64,000 nt of DNA from Bradyrhizobium vignae (GTDB lineage Bacteria > Pseudomonadota > Alphaproteobacteria > Rhizobiales > Xanthobacteraceae), in assembly GCF_004114425.1 (NCBI RefSeq), contig NZ_RDQF01000001.1, forward strand, positions 186,001 to 250,000, given 5' to 3'. The position numbers and the translations under genes were made by a program. Each line of letters starts with the position of its first letter. Within the stretch, counting starts at the first letter, position 1. Below the pieces are notes generated by a model, which was not told where the DNA came from, ran no database searches, and saw only the letters and a program-made list of their open reading frames with translations. This document shows positions 8,232 to 16,353 of this stretch, piece after piece.

Positions 8232-8441
8232 TCACGTCAGCATCGAGATGATTGCCTGAACCTGATCAGAGGCGGACGCCACCAGTCCGTCATACGAAGT
8301 CTGGCCGTGTGCCGCGGCCTTCAGGATGCATTCGGCTACGGCCGCTTTCAGACCGAAGACCGACTGGTGAGCCGGCACGTTCGCCACCACGGTCTCCAGC
8401 GCTTGGCGCATCGTCTGAATGAGTTCGGAGCTGTATTGCAT
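8232..8441 (-). CDS. small hypothetical protein (69 aa)
   Basis: Starts at an ATG (MQYSSELIQTMRQALE). The sequence is soluble and helical with a conserved-looking end (AAAHGQTSYDGLVASAS). It resembles small rhizobial proteins of unknown function. It lies just outside the island remnant and 128 bases before dinB on the opposite strand. Confidence 0.65.
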   Translation of the reverse strand: MQYSSELIQTMRQALETVVANVPAHQSVFGLKAAVAECILKAAAHGQTSYDGLVASASDQVQAIISMLT

Positions 8442-8569
8442 GGGCGTCCTCCGCCGGCTCATATTAGGTCGCGTGCTCCCGCTTGCCACTCACAAGCCTG
8501 AGATTGCGCTTTGACAACTGACCCATCCATCACCTCGCGCTTCTCCTTGCTCGCTTGTATCATCTTGCC

Positions 8570-9670
8570 ATGAGCGAATCCGACACCGTGACCGGCGCAG
8601 CCTCGCCGGTGCGCAAGATCATCCACATCGACATGGATGCCTTCTACGCGTCGGTGGAGCAGCGCGACAATCCGGAGCTGCGCGGCAAGCCGGTCGCGGT
8701 CGGAGGCTCCGCGGAACGCGGTGTCGTCGCGGCCGCCAGCTACGAGGCCCGCAAGTTCGGCGTTCGCTCCGCCATGCCATCGGTGACGGCGAAACGGCAG
8801 TGTCCCGATCTGATCTTCGTCAAGCCACGCTTCGAGGTCTACAAGGCGATCTCCAGGCAGATCCGCGACATCTTCGCCGAGCACACGGCGATGATCGAGC
8901 CATTGTCACTCGACGAAGCCTATCTCGACGTCACGGAGAACCTGCAAGGCATTCCGCTGGCGCGGGACATCGCGCTGAAGATCCGCGAGAAGATCAAGGC
9001 CGAGACCGGCCTCAACGCGTCCGCGGGCATCTCCTACAACAAGTTTCTGGCCAAGCTCGCTTCCGATCATCGCAAGCCCAATGGTCAGTTCGTGATCTCG
9101 CCGGAGATGGGACCGGCCTTCGTCGAGACGCTGCCCGTCGGCAGGTTCCATGGCATCGGTCCGGCGACAGCTGCCAAGATGAACGCGCTCGGCCTATTCA
9201 CCGGCCGCGACATCCGTAACCAGACGCTGGAGTTCATGAATGCGAATTTCGGCAAGTCGGGCGCATACTATTATTGGATCTCACGCGGCGTCGACGAGCG
9301 GCCGGTCCGCGCCAACCGGATCCGCAAGTCGATCGGTGCGGAGAATACGTTCTCGGCGGATCTCGACGCGTTCGACGCGCTGGTCGCCGAGCTCAGGCCT
9401 CTCGTCGATAAAGTCTGGCGCCATTGCGAAGCCACCGGCAATCGCGGCCGCACCGTGACCCTGAAGATCAAGTTCGCCGACTTCGAGATCATCACGCGCA
9501 GCAGGTCGGTCACGGCGGCCGTTGCCGGCCGCGACGATCTGGAGCGGCTGGCCTGCGGCCTGCTCGAAGCCGAGATGCCGCTGCCCAAGCGCGTCAGGCT
9601 GTTGGGGGTCTCGCTGTCGTCGCTCCAGGTCGGAGACGGTGCGGAGCCGCAGCTGACGTTGGGCATCTGA
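8570..9670 (+). CDS. dinB: DNA polymerase IV (Y-family)
   Basis: 366 residues from the ATG at 8570; a TTG 15 bases upstream is in frame but less likely. The catalytic palm has IHIDMDAFYASVEQRD at the start and LSLDEAYLDV near residue 110, giving the three carboxylates of Y-family polymerases. The helix-hairpin-helix part (GIGPATAAKM) and little-finger domain follow. It copies damaged DNA with low fidelity. No imuA-imuB neighbours are present, so this is the stand-alone type. Confidence 0.95.
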   Translation: MSESDTVTGAASPVRKIIHIDMDAFYASVEQRDNPELRGKPVAVGGSAERGVVAAASYEARKFGVRSAMPSVTAKRQCPDLIFVKPRFEVYKAISRQIRDIFAEHTAMIEPLSLDEAYLDVTENLQGIPLARDIALKIREKIKAETGLNASAGISYNKFLAKLASDHRKPNGQFVISPEMGPAFVETLPVGRFHGIGPATAAKMNALGLFTGRDIRNQTLEFMNANFGKSGAYYYWISRGVDERPVRANRIRKSIGAENTFSADLDAFDALVAELRPLVDKVWRHCEATGNRGRTVTLKIKFADFEIITRSRSVTAAVAGRDDLERLACGLLEAEMPLPKRVRLLGVSLSSLQVGDGAEPQLTLGI

Positions 9671-9778
9671 ACGGGGCTGGAGGCCCCCCCTTCAGCGAGC
9701 GCGGCATCTTTGTCCGCGACGCGGCGCGAAACCTGTCGTAGAGACACCAAGACACGGTTTTTCGCGATTGATGCTGGA

Positions 9779-11218
9779 ATGCTTGCCTTATTGATACGCC
9801 TCGGACTGCGTTTCGAAGACCGCATCGAGGAGCGCCGGTTTGTCGACCAATATGTCCGAGGCAGTCTCGGCTGGACGCAGATCGCGATGCTGCTTGGCGC
9901 CGCCACCTATGCCGGCTACACACTGTGGGACTGGGTGCTCTACCCCGAAGTCGTGCCGACCACGCTCGCAATCCGTGGTGGCACCGCCGTGTTCATCCTG
10001 CTGCCGCTCACGGCATTGCTGTCACGGCGCTGGATGAAGCCGTGGGCGGAGACCATTTTCCTCGTCTATTGCGTCATCCCCGGCTGCATCCTGCCCAGCA
10101 TTTATCTCGTGCTGCCATCGGGCTTCACGTTTGCCGCGCCCGGCATGATGATGATCATCCTGTTCGTCTCGACCATGCTGCCATTGCGGATCGGCTCGCT
10201 GGCGATCTTCTGTTTGCTCTCATGGGTGGCGCTGCTGATCGCCGAGACGTTCGCGCCGACGCTGCCGGCGGGCCTCAGGTTCATCAACCACTCTCTCGTC
10301 GGCAACGCCTACGCGCTATCGCTCTACGCTGTGGCTGCACGCGAGTACCGGGCGCGAAAGCAATTCCGGACATCCGAGGCGCTGCAACGCGAGAAAGAAC
10401 GCTCGGAGAAATCGCTGCGAGATCTGCGCGCGACCCAGGAGCACCTCGTGCAGGCGGAAAAGCTCGCCTCGCTCGGGCAATTGGTGGCAGGTGTCGCTCA
10501 CGAGGTCAGCACCCCGCTCGGCCTCGCCTTGACCACCTCGACGGCCATGCAGGCTGACCTGCAAGCGATGAGTGACGCATTGGCCGGAGCATCGGTCCGG
10601 CGCTCCGATCTGACCAAGGGCATTGACCGGCTGAAGCAGGGACTCAGCCTGACCTTCGACAATCTGCATCGCGCGTCCGAGATGGTGCACAGCTTCAGGC
10701 AGGTCGCCGTTCACCAAGCCGATGAGGACCGGCGCACTTTCGAACTCAGGGATTGGCTGTCGGAGTTGATGTCCAAGCTCGGGCCATTGCTGGCGCATCA
10801 CGGCCTGACGGTCGAGGTGCAATGCCCGGCGGGAGTCAAGCTCAACAGCTACCCCGGAGCGCTTGCTCAGGTGATCAGCAATCTCGCCCTCAACACTGCC
10901 GTGCACGCCTATCCTGACAAGAGAGGCGGCAGGTTTGTCATCACGGTGAGCCGGCCGGACCCGACTTCGGTCCGCCTGGTCTGCGCCGATGAAGGCGTCG
11001 GAATCCCCGAGCCATTGCAGGCTCACGTCTTCGATCCGTTCGTGACGACCAGTCGGGAGCGTGGCAATGCCGGCCTGGGACTCCACATCGCGTTCAACCT
11101 GGTTGCCTCATCGCTCAACGGGCGCTTGCGACTTGAGCGCAAAGCGGGTCCGGGAACTCAGATCGCCATCGAGATTCCGACAGAACAGACATTGCAACAC
11201 AGCAGCGAAGTCTCTTGA
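9779..11218 (+). CDS. membrane sensor histidine kinase
   Basis: 479 residues from the ATG at 9779; the frame is open to a TTG at 9710 and the exact start is uncertain. Several membrane helices occupy about residues 20-190 (for example TTLAIRGGTAVFILLPL and SLAIFCLLSWVALLIAE), followed by a coiled linker. The H-box is GVAHEVSTPLG with the phospho-acceptor His, then an N-box (NLALNT), a G1 box (DEGVGI) and a G2 box (GLGLHIAFNL). No response regulator lies beside it, so its partner is elsewhere. The signal is unknown. Confidence 0.9.
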   Translation: MLALLIRLGLRFEDRIEERRFVDQYVRGSLGWTQIAMLLGAATYAGYTLWDWVLYPEVVPTTLAIRGGTAVFILLPLTALLSRRWMKPWAETIFLVYCVIPGCILPSIYLVLPSGFTFAAPGMMMIILFVSTMLPLRIGSLAIFCLLSWVALLIAETFAPTLPAGLRFINHSLVGNAYALSLYAVAAREYRARKQFRTSEALQREKERSEKSLRDLRATQEHLVQAEKLASLGQLVAGVAHEVSTPLGLALTTSTAMQADLQAMSDALAGASVRRSDLTKGIDRLKQGLSLTFDNLHRASEMVHSFRQVAVHQADEDRRTFELRDWLSELMSKLGPLLAHHGLTVEVQCPAGVKLNSYPGALAQVISNLALNTAVHAYPDKRGGRFVITVSRPDPTSVRLVCADEGVGIPEPLQAHVFDPFVTTSRERGNAGLGLHIAFNLVASSLNGRLRLERKAGPGTQIAIEIPTEQTLQHSSEVS

Positions 11219-11641
11219 GATCGGAACGCCGTGCGAGCGGTTCCCGAGGCTGCGCCGATCTTCGCCCTCAGGATCGCCGGTCTGCTGCAAACCAACAACA
11301 GCCCCGCCAACTGGCTCTGCCTCAGCCAGGGTCGCACCAAGGAGTACATGCGCTGGAGCCCGTTCAATGTCTCAACATCGATTCTCGCCTTCATATGCGG
11401 GCTGCCGTTCGGACCAGTCGGCGTCGCCAGCGGTCATATGCGGTCTCGCTCACGATCGTCGCGTTGTTTCCGGCCTGTCGCGGAGAAATGTGGCGCTACG
11501 CTCGCACCCGTGGCGGATAGCACGACCGGCACGACGCTCGTTGGAAGACAACGGAACGACCGGGCATGCTGAAGCCTCGCGCCACGATCAGCGCTTTGCC
11601 GACCGTGGCGCACGTGTCTCGAAACGTCCTGCTCGGGGCGC
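11219..11641. other. 423-bp gap with no convincing gene
   Basis: Several short open frames exist on both strands, but none has a credible composition, start or known motif. It may hold gene remains. I see no clear terminator or palindrome. Confidence 0.5.
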
Positions 11642-11935
11642 TCAATGCTTCATCTGCTCGAACACCACGATCACGCCGGTCGGTTCGGGCTCATGCGCCA
11701 TCAGGCGCGTCAGGTCGGAATCGCCCCAATCGGCGAGGCTGACGACTTCGCCGCTCTGGCGGTCGGTACCAAGCGATCCCGTGGGCTCGAGGACCTTGAG
11801 GCCCATCTCGTCGACGAAGAAGGTATGGTCGCCGAACATGCTGTTGAGCTGCGGCATCGCGGGATGTTCGTCGGGCAGCACCTGAGCGCCGAGCTGGTTG
11901 ACGGTCTGCTTCACCTGTTCAGATGTGAGCTTCAT
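11642..11935 (-). CDS. small hypothetical protein (97 aa)
   Basis: An ATG start with MKLTSEQVKQTVNQLGAQVL, then FGDHTFFVDEMGLKVLEP and a conserved-looking end (GVIVVFEQMKH). Soluble, acidic, no signal peptide. The composition is normal for a real gene and I know such small proteins from Bradyrhizobium without function. Stands alone. Confidence 0.72.
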   Translation of the reverse strand: MKLTSEQVKQTVNQLGAQVLPDEHPAMPQLNSMFGDHTFFVDEMGLKVLEPTGSLGTDRQSGEVVSLADWGDSDLTRLMAHEPEPTGVIVVFEQMKH

Positions 11936-12145
11936 GAGCTGCTCCGTTTCTGTAGCCGGTTCCTTTGAGCCGGGCGGGAGTGCGCGTTCCCTGCGCGCTT
12001 ATCCGCCTGGCTCAATGGCCGAACAGGCGCTGCGGACAAAGGTTCCTGCAAAATGTATTTCGTGATCGCATGCGGCGTCCGCCGCGCTCGCGGCACAAGA
12101 TCGCCACAGGATGCACACGATCCGGCGGTGGGCCGCGCTCACGCG

Positions 12146-12826
12146 CTATGCGTTTTCGCCGACCGAGAGCGCGCAGATGCGCGACAGATGGGTGTAGGGC
12201 AGGCCGGTCTCCCCGGCCCAGGCGTTGAACTGTGCCTGCACCTTGGCGAGGTCGCCCTTCGACTTGACCTCTTCGGCAATGTCGAGACCCGCACCGCGCA
12301 GGCAAGCCACCACGTCCCTCGACGTCACGAAACCGTCCCAGCCGACGAAGCGCAGCAGCATCTGGCCGGTGTTGCCCCCTAACCGGCTGCCGCGCTTGTT
12401 GAGGAGATCGAGCAGGCCGATCTCGTCGGACGACGGCCACTTCGCCAGAAACTTGCCGAAGCTGCCGTGCTCCTTCGCGATCTCCTGGACGAAGACGGCA
12501 TTGTCCCGCACCGACATGACCTTGGCGCCGTTACGCACGATGCGCGCGTCGCGCAGCAGGCCCTCCCAATACTCTTCGGGCTGGAAGGTGAGCTTGGCGG
12601 GCTGGAAATGCAGGAAGGCGTCTTCAAAGCCGTCCCATTTCGAATCGATCACGCTCCAGGCAAAGCCGGCGCAGAACACGCGCTTGGTCATTTCGGCGAG
12701 GATACGGTCGTCGCCGAGCTTGGCCAGCCGCTTGAGGTCCGGCTTGGCCGGCAACAGTTTCTCCAACGCCTTGGGCCCGCCCTTGCGTTTCTCGGCGCGG
12801 GTGCGAATGGTCTTGAATGAGGTCAT
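12146..12826 (-). CDS. DNA-3-methyladenine glycosylase I-like protein
   Basis: 226 residues. It has the helical fold and motifs of the Tag (adenine glycosylase) family: LAEMTKRVFCAGFAWSVI, KWDGFEDAFLHFQP and LGGNTGQMLLRFVGWDGF, the last as the helix-hairpin-helix part. Tag removes 3-methyladenine from alkylated DNA. This branch is longer and diverged from the ~190-residue E. coli enzyme, so substrate range is uncertain. Stands alone. Confidence 0.82.
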   Translation of the reverse strand: MTSFKTIRTRAEKRKGGPKALEKLLPAKPDLKRLAKLGDDRILAEMTKRVFCAGFAWSVIDSKWDGFEDAFLHFQPAKLTFQPEEYWEGLLRDARIVRNGAKVMSVRDNAVFVQEIAKEHGSFGKFLAKWPSSDEIGLLDLLNKRGSRLGGNTGQMLLRFVGWDGFVTSRDVVACLRGAGLDIAEEVKSKGDLAKVQAQFNAWAGETGLPYTHLSRICALSVGENA

Positions 12827-12983
12827 ACGGACATCCGCATTGACGGTTCAATACGACATCAGAATTCGATGAACCGGTCCAGCGCTGCGATGATGACGCG
12901 AGGGAGCGACATGCTGGTCCGCTTCTTGCTTTCATGAGCCTGGAATTCCCGGATATAGTCGATCTCTCGCGGACGATTCTCCA

Positions 12984-13811
12984 ATGCGCTGCCTGGTCGT
13001 GGCCGACCTGCACTATTCGCTGCCGCAGCTCGACTGGCTGGTCAGCGCGGCGTCGCAATTCGATCTCGTGATCTTCGCCGGCGATGCGCTCGACATCGGC
13101 TCGATGGTGGATTTTCGCGCCCAGATCGTCGTCGTGAAGAAGTACCTCGCGCTGCTTGCCGCGACGAGCCGCGTGATCCTCTGCTCCGGCAATCACGACC
13201 TCGACGAGCGCAACGCGGAGGGCGAAAAGATTTCGCGCTGGATCTCGGAGGTGCGCGAGCTTGGCATTGCCTGCGACGGCGACAGCCTCAACATCGGTGG
13301 CACCCTGTTCACGGTGTGCCCGTGGTGGGACGGACCACTGGTCAAGCAACGCCTCGTCGACCAGTTGCGCGATGCCGCGGCCGACCGACCGCAGCGCTGG
13401 ATCTGGGCCCATCATGCGCCGCCGGCGGATTCACCCACGAGCTGGGGCGGCAAGCGCTTCTTCGGCGACGTCGAGCTGGTGCAATGGGTCATGCAGTACC
13501 AGCCGTCGATGGTGATCTCCGGCCATGTGCACCAGTCGCCGTTCGTCACCGGCGGCTCGTGGTTCGACCGGCTGGGCCAGACCTGGGTCTTCAACACGGG
13601 CCTGCAACCAGGCCGCCCCCCGACATACATCGTGCTGGACCTCGGTGCGGACAAAGCGTTCTGGCTTGCGGCCGGCGAGGCCCAATGGATCGACCTGAAT
13701 GCGCCGCTGAAGCGCCCCGCCGCTCCGATCGAGGCGCCGCCCGATTGGCTCACATTCTTGGATCGGATTGCCGATCCGAGCCTGGCGAGACCTCGAGGGG
13801 CGGCAGGTTGA
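12984..13811 (+). CDS. metallophosphoesterase
   Basis: 275 residues starting MRCLVVADLHYSL. Calcineurin-type metal ligands are complete: DLH, FAGDALD, SGNHDLD, WAHHAPP and ISGHVHQSP. Substrate not predictable; members cleave phosphodiesters of nucleotides or proteins. Its 3' end overlaps the convergent cyclic-nucleotide-binding gene by 62 bp. Confidence 0.85.
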   Translation: MRCLVVADLHYSLPQLDWLVSAASQFDLVIFAGDALDIGSMVDFRAQIVVVKKYLALLAATSRVILCSGNHDLDERNAEGEKISRWISEVRELGIACDGDSLNIGGTLFTVCPWWDGPLVKQRLVDQLRDAAADRPQRWIWAHHAPPADSPTSWGGKRFFGDVELVQWVMQYQPSMVISGHVHQSPFVTGGSWFDRLGQTWVFNTGLQPGRPPTYIVLDLGADKAFWLAAGEAQWIDLNAPLKRPAAPIEAPPDWLTFLDRIADPSLARPRGAAG

Positions 13812-14235
13812 TCATGCTCTGGAGCACTTCGCCGACCATGGCCAGATGCGTGCCGTGGCCGGCATATTGCCGCTTGAGATCGGCGAGGTAGGTATTGGCG
13901 ACATTGAGCCGCTGCGCCAGCATTTTTGCGATCAGCAGGGCCACGCCCGGCTCCCTCTCCAGGAACGAGGCGGCATCCTCGAATTCGTAGACCACCGCGT
14001 CGGAGCAGGCCCGCACGGTTGCGGTGTGCGGCTGGCCCAGCAGCACGGACATTTCACCCAGCACCGCACCGGGCTCGGTGACGGTGGCGACCACCATCTC
14101 GCCCTTGAGCACCTCGAGCTTGCCTTGCATCAGCACGTAGAGATGGCCGGTGGTGCCACCCTCGGCGACCACGACCGTGCCGGCGGCAAGCTGCCGCTCC
14201 GTTCCGCCGGTGCAATAGTCCAGGACCGCACGCAT
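13750..14235 (-). CDS. cyclic-nucleotide-binding (CRP-like sensor) domain protein
   Basis: 161 residues from the ATG at 14235, which has GGGAG upstream; the frame is open to 14307. Residues ~15-120 are a cNMP-binding barrel (GTVVVAEGGTTGHLYVLMQGKLEV, PGAVLGEMSVLLGQPHTATVRA) with the phosphate-cassette pattern GE...TATV. There is no helix-turn-helix after it, only a helical tail, so it is not a complete CRP/FNR regulator. The function is probably sensing or scaffolding. Confidence 0.82.
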   Translation of the reverse strand: MRAVLDYCTGGTERQLAAGTVVVAEGGTTGHLYVLMQGKLEVLKGEMVVATVTEPGAVLGEMSVLLGQPHTATVRACSDAVVYEFEDAASFLEREPGVALLIAKMLAQRLNVANTYLADLKRQYAGHGTHLAMVGEVLQSMINLPPLEVSPGSDRQSDPRM

Positions 14236-14403
14236 CTTGCGAAAGCTCCCGTCGCGGCGCGATATCCAAAGTCGGAATACTAGAGCACGATCCATGCCAG
14301 GCGGCAATCAACGGGGATGCGGCTGGCGCCGCCTGCCCGCCGCTTGGACATCCTTGCCGGTCATGCGGCTGAAAACCAACAACTCGTTCTCACGTGCCGC
14401 CCG

Positions 14404-15144
14404 TCACACCCGAGAGAGCGAAGGCACCTCCCCAGGCAGAATGGCCTGCAAGCCACCAAAGCGGCGCTCACGGCTGTGGAAGGTGGCGAGCGCGTCAGCG
14501 AGATCGCCCGCCTCGAATTCGGGCCACATCCGCTCGGTGAAGTGCAGCTCGGCATAGGCGCCTTCCCAGAGCAGGAAATCCGACAGCCGCTTCTCGCCGG
14601 ACGTGCGGATGATGAGATCGACGTCGCGAAGGCCAGCCTCGCCGGTAACGAGCTGCGAGAAGGCTTCGCGGGTGAGGCTCGTCAGCGCAGCCGCCTTCGC
14701 CGCGGCATTGAGGATGGCGTCACGCGCGGAATAATCGACGGCGATGCGCAAATGCAGCGCGCTGCCATCGGCTGTGGCTTCCTCGGCGCGGGTGATTGCG
14801 GTGGCGACGCCGTCGGGCAGGCGATCGCGGCGGCCGATGACGGAGAGGCGCACGCCGCTCCTGACCAGGCTCTGCACCTCGCTGGTGAGATAGAGGCGCA
14901 GCAAGGTCATCAGTGCGGCGACCTCGGCCTTCGGCCTCCGCCAATTGTCGGTTGAGAAGGCGTAAAGCGTCAGCGTGCCGATGCCCTGCTTGGGCGCGGC
15001 CTCGACGATACGGCGGATGCTTTCGACGCCAGCCTCGTGACCGCGCACGCGCGACAGGCCGCGCCGCGTGGCCCATCTGCCGTTGCCGTCCATGATGATG
15101 CCGACATGAAGCTTCTCGTTGCGGGACGTGATTTCACTTTGCAT
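14404..15144 (-). CDS. uppS: undecaprenyl diphosphate synthase family protein (probable second copy)
   Basis: 246 residues. Cis-prenyltransferase motifs are clear: GIIMDGNGRWA with the catalytic Asp, RGHEAG, TLYAFSTDNWRRP, and near the end DLIIRTSGEKRLSDFLLWE plus FTERMWPEF. It makes the C55 lipid carrier for cell-wall and polysaccharide sugars, or a related chain length. The start is the ATG at 15144, with GGAG nine bases upstream. It is not in the usual frr-uppS-cdsA setting, so it is probably an accessory paralogue. A palindromic operator covers the start codon, and it follows a regulator gene by 29 bp. Confidence 0.88.
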   Translation of the reverse strand: MQSEITSRNEKLHVGIIMDGNGRWATRRGLSRVRGHEAGVESIRRIVEAAPKQGIGTLTLYAFSTDNWRRPKAEVAALMTLLRLYLTSEVQSLVRSGVRLSVIGRRDRLPDGVATAITRAEEATADGSALHLRIAVDYSARDAILNAAAKAAALTSLTREAFSQLVTGEAGLRDVDLIIRTSGEKRLSDFLLWEGAYAELHFTERMWPEFEAGDLADALATFHSRERRFGGLQAILPGEVPSLSRV

Positions 15145-15152
15145 TGCAAAGT
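15136..15152. promoter_or_regulatory. palindromic operator over the uppS start codon
   Basis: ACTTTGCATTGCAAAGT is a perfect 17-bp palindrome that covers the uppS ATG. The same motif lies at the promoter of the upstream regulator operon (16207-16223). Likely bound by the winged-helix regulator at 15174-15548. Confidence 0.65.
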
Positions 15153-15173
15153 CTCCAGCCAAAAAGGGGAAGA

Positions 15174-15548
15174 TCAGGTCGAGACGATATCGAGGCGGCC
15201 GAGCGGCGGCGCCTCGCGGCCGGCAGCTTTCGCCGCGTCGCGCACCAGCCGCTCGAGCACGGCGAGATAGTCGAGGAAACGGCGGCGGCCGGCCTTGGTC
15301 AGGCGGCAGGTCGTGTGCGGGCGGTTGCCCTCATAGCCCTTGGTCACCTCGACGAGGCCGGCTTCCTGGAGCACGGCTAGGTGCCGGCTGAGATTGCCGT
15401 CGGTGAGGCCGCAGAGCTGCTTGAGGTCGCCGAATGCCAGGCCCTTGGGATGCGCCATCAGCGAGGTCAGAAGCCCGAGCCTCGCCTTCTCGTGGATCAC
15501 GCGGTCGAGCCCTTCATATGAGAAGGGCGCGCTGTCAATCTTCGACAT
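15174..15548 (-). CDS. winged-helix transcriptional regulator (HTH_34/MarR-like)
   Basis: 124 residues: VIHEKARLGLLTSL, then the recognition region LKQLCGLTDGNLSRHLAVLQEAGLVEV and a wing (NRPHTTCRLTKAGRR). Proteins of this type dimerise on short palindromes and usually repress. It overlaps the upstream membrane-protein gene by 14 bp and precedes uppS by 29 bp. Two copies of a TTTGCA-type palindrome flank the unit, so autoregulation is likely. Confidence 0.87.
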   Translation of the reverse strand: MSKIDSAPFSYEGLDRVIHEKARLGLLTSLMAHPKGLAFGDLKQLCGLTDGNLSRHLAVLQEAGLVEVTKGYEGNRPHTTCRLTKAGRRRFLDYLAVLERLVRDAAKAAGREAPPLGRLDIVST

Positions 15549-16185
15549 CGTTGTCTCCGGACGCGAAATGCAGAATGGCCGCCATCACCGATTGCCCGAT
15601 CACGAAGGGCAGCCCCATGGTCCATGGCGACAGCGTGTGCGTTCGGCTCGCGAGCACGACGACCGCAAAGCCCGACACGAAATACCAGGCGCCCGCGAGC
15701 GCGACCGTGCGCGGCAGCGAGCGGACCGAGGCGAAGATGCCGAGCGACACCAGGATCTGCCACAGACCCGGCAGCAGCCACAGCGTCTCGCTCGCGAACT
15801 TCCACATCACCACTGCGAGCAGCACGCCGGCAACGCCGGCGGGCAGAAACTGCTCGATCGCCTGGTGGATCATGGCATCGGCAAGACCCGAATGATGGCG
15901 TCGCGAGCGCGCACGCATCTCGATGCCGATGATGAGCCCCGAGAGAACGGCAGCGATGAACCAGCCGACGAAGAAGCCGAGCGGCTCACCGGTGGGATCA
16001 CCCAGCAGCCAGAATTGCAGAATCGCGGTGATGAGCGCGACGGCGCCGGTTGCCGCCATGGTCGCCGGGCCGTAGCCGCGGAAGGCGGTGCCCGCCGCGA
16101 TCTGGCTGCGGATCGCCACGATGTCGGCCAGCGCCTTGTCGAGATCGCGCATTGGCAACGCCAAAACCTCGTTCCACCCGGGCAT
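15535..16185 (-). CDS. hypothetical multi-pass membrane protein
   Basis: 216 residues from the ATG at 16185 (205 from the ATG at 16152). About five hydrophobic segments follow a soluble N-terminal helix: MAATGAVALITAILQFWLLG, FFVGWFIAAVLSGLIIGIE, VAGVLLAVVMWKF, IFASVRSL and VALAGAWYFVSGFAVVVLA. Such membrane proteins often travel with one-wing regulators of the type encoded next. First gene of the operon with the regulator and uppS. The function is unknown; a lipid or envelope role is a guess from the uppS link. Confidence 0.78.
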   Translation of the reverse strand: MPGWNEVLALPMRDLDKALADIVAIRSQIAAGTAFRGYGPATMAATGAVALITAILQFWLLGDPTGEPLGFFVGWFIAAVLSGLIIGIEMRARSRRHHSGLADAMIHQAIEQFLPAGVAGVLLAVVMWKFASETLWLLPGLWQILVSLGIFASVRSLPRTVALAGAWYFVSGFAVVVLASRTHTLSPWTMGLPFVIGQSVMAAILHFASGDNDVED

Positions 16186-16206
16186 TCCGGGACGATAGGT
16201 CCCGTT

Positions 16207-16223
16207 ACTTTGTAGTGCAAAGT
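16207..16223. promoter_or_regulatory. palindromic operator at the regulator-operon promoter
   Basis: ACTTTGTAGTGCAAAGT matches the perfect palindrome at 15136-15152 except near the centre. It overlaps the -10 box and lies 22 bases before the first start codon. A further half site (CTGCAAAG) lies at 16232-16239. Confidence 0.65.
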
Positions 16224-16248
16224 ATATGGCACTGCAAAGCAGATGCAA
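16221..16248 (-). promoter_or_regulatory. sigma-70-like promoter of the membrane protein-regulator-uppS operon
   Basis: On the minus strand: -35 TTGCAT (16248-16243), 16-base spacer, -10 TATACT (16226-16221). The operator overlaps the -10 box, as expected for a repressor. Confidence 0.55.
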
Positions 16249-16353
16249 GCCCGAACTGTTGCGAGAGCCGCACGACCTCGGACGGACAACTGACGGTTGC
16301 ACCCGACCTGCCCTCGCGGATAAGATGGATCCGAAAGCGTTCCGGGGGCTGGT

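Noticed and set aside
11158..11572. Short frames of 60-113 codons after the histidine kinase gene
   Set aside because: Several conflicting frames, poor starts and no motif; none preferred.
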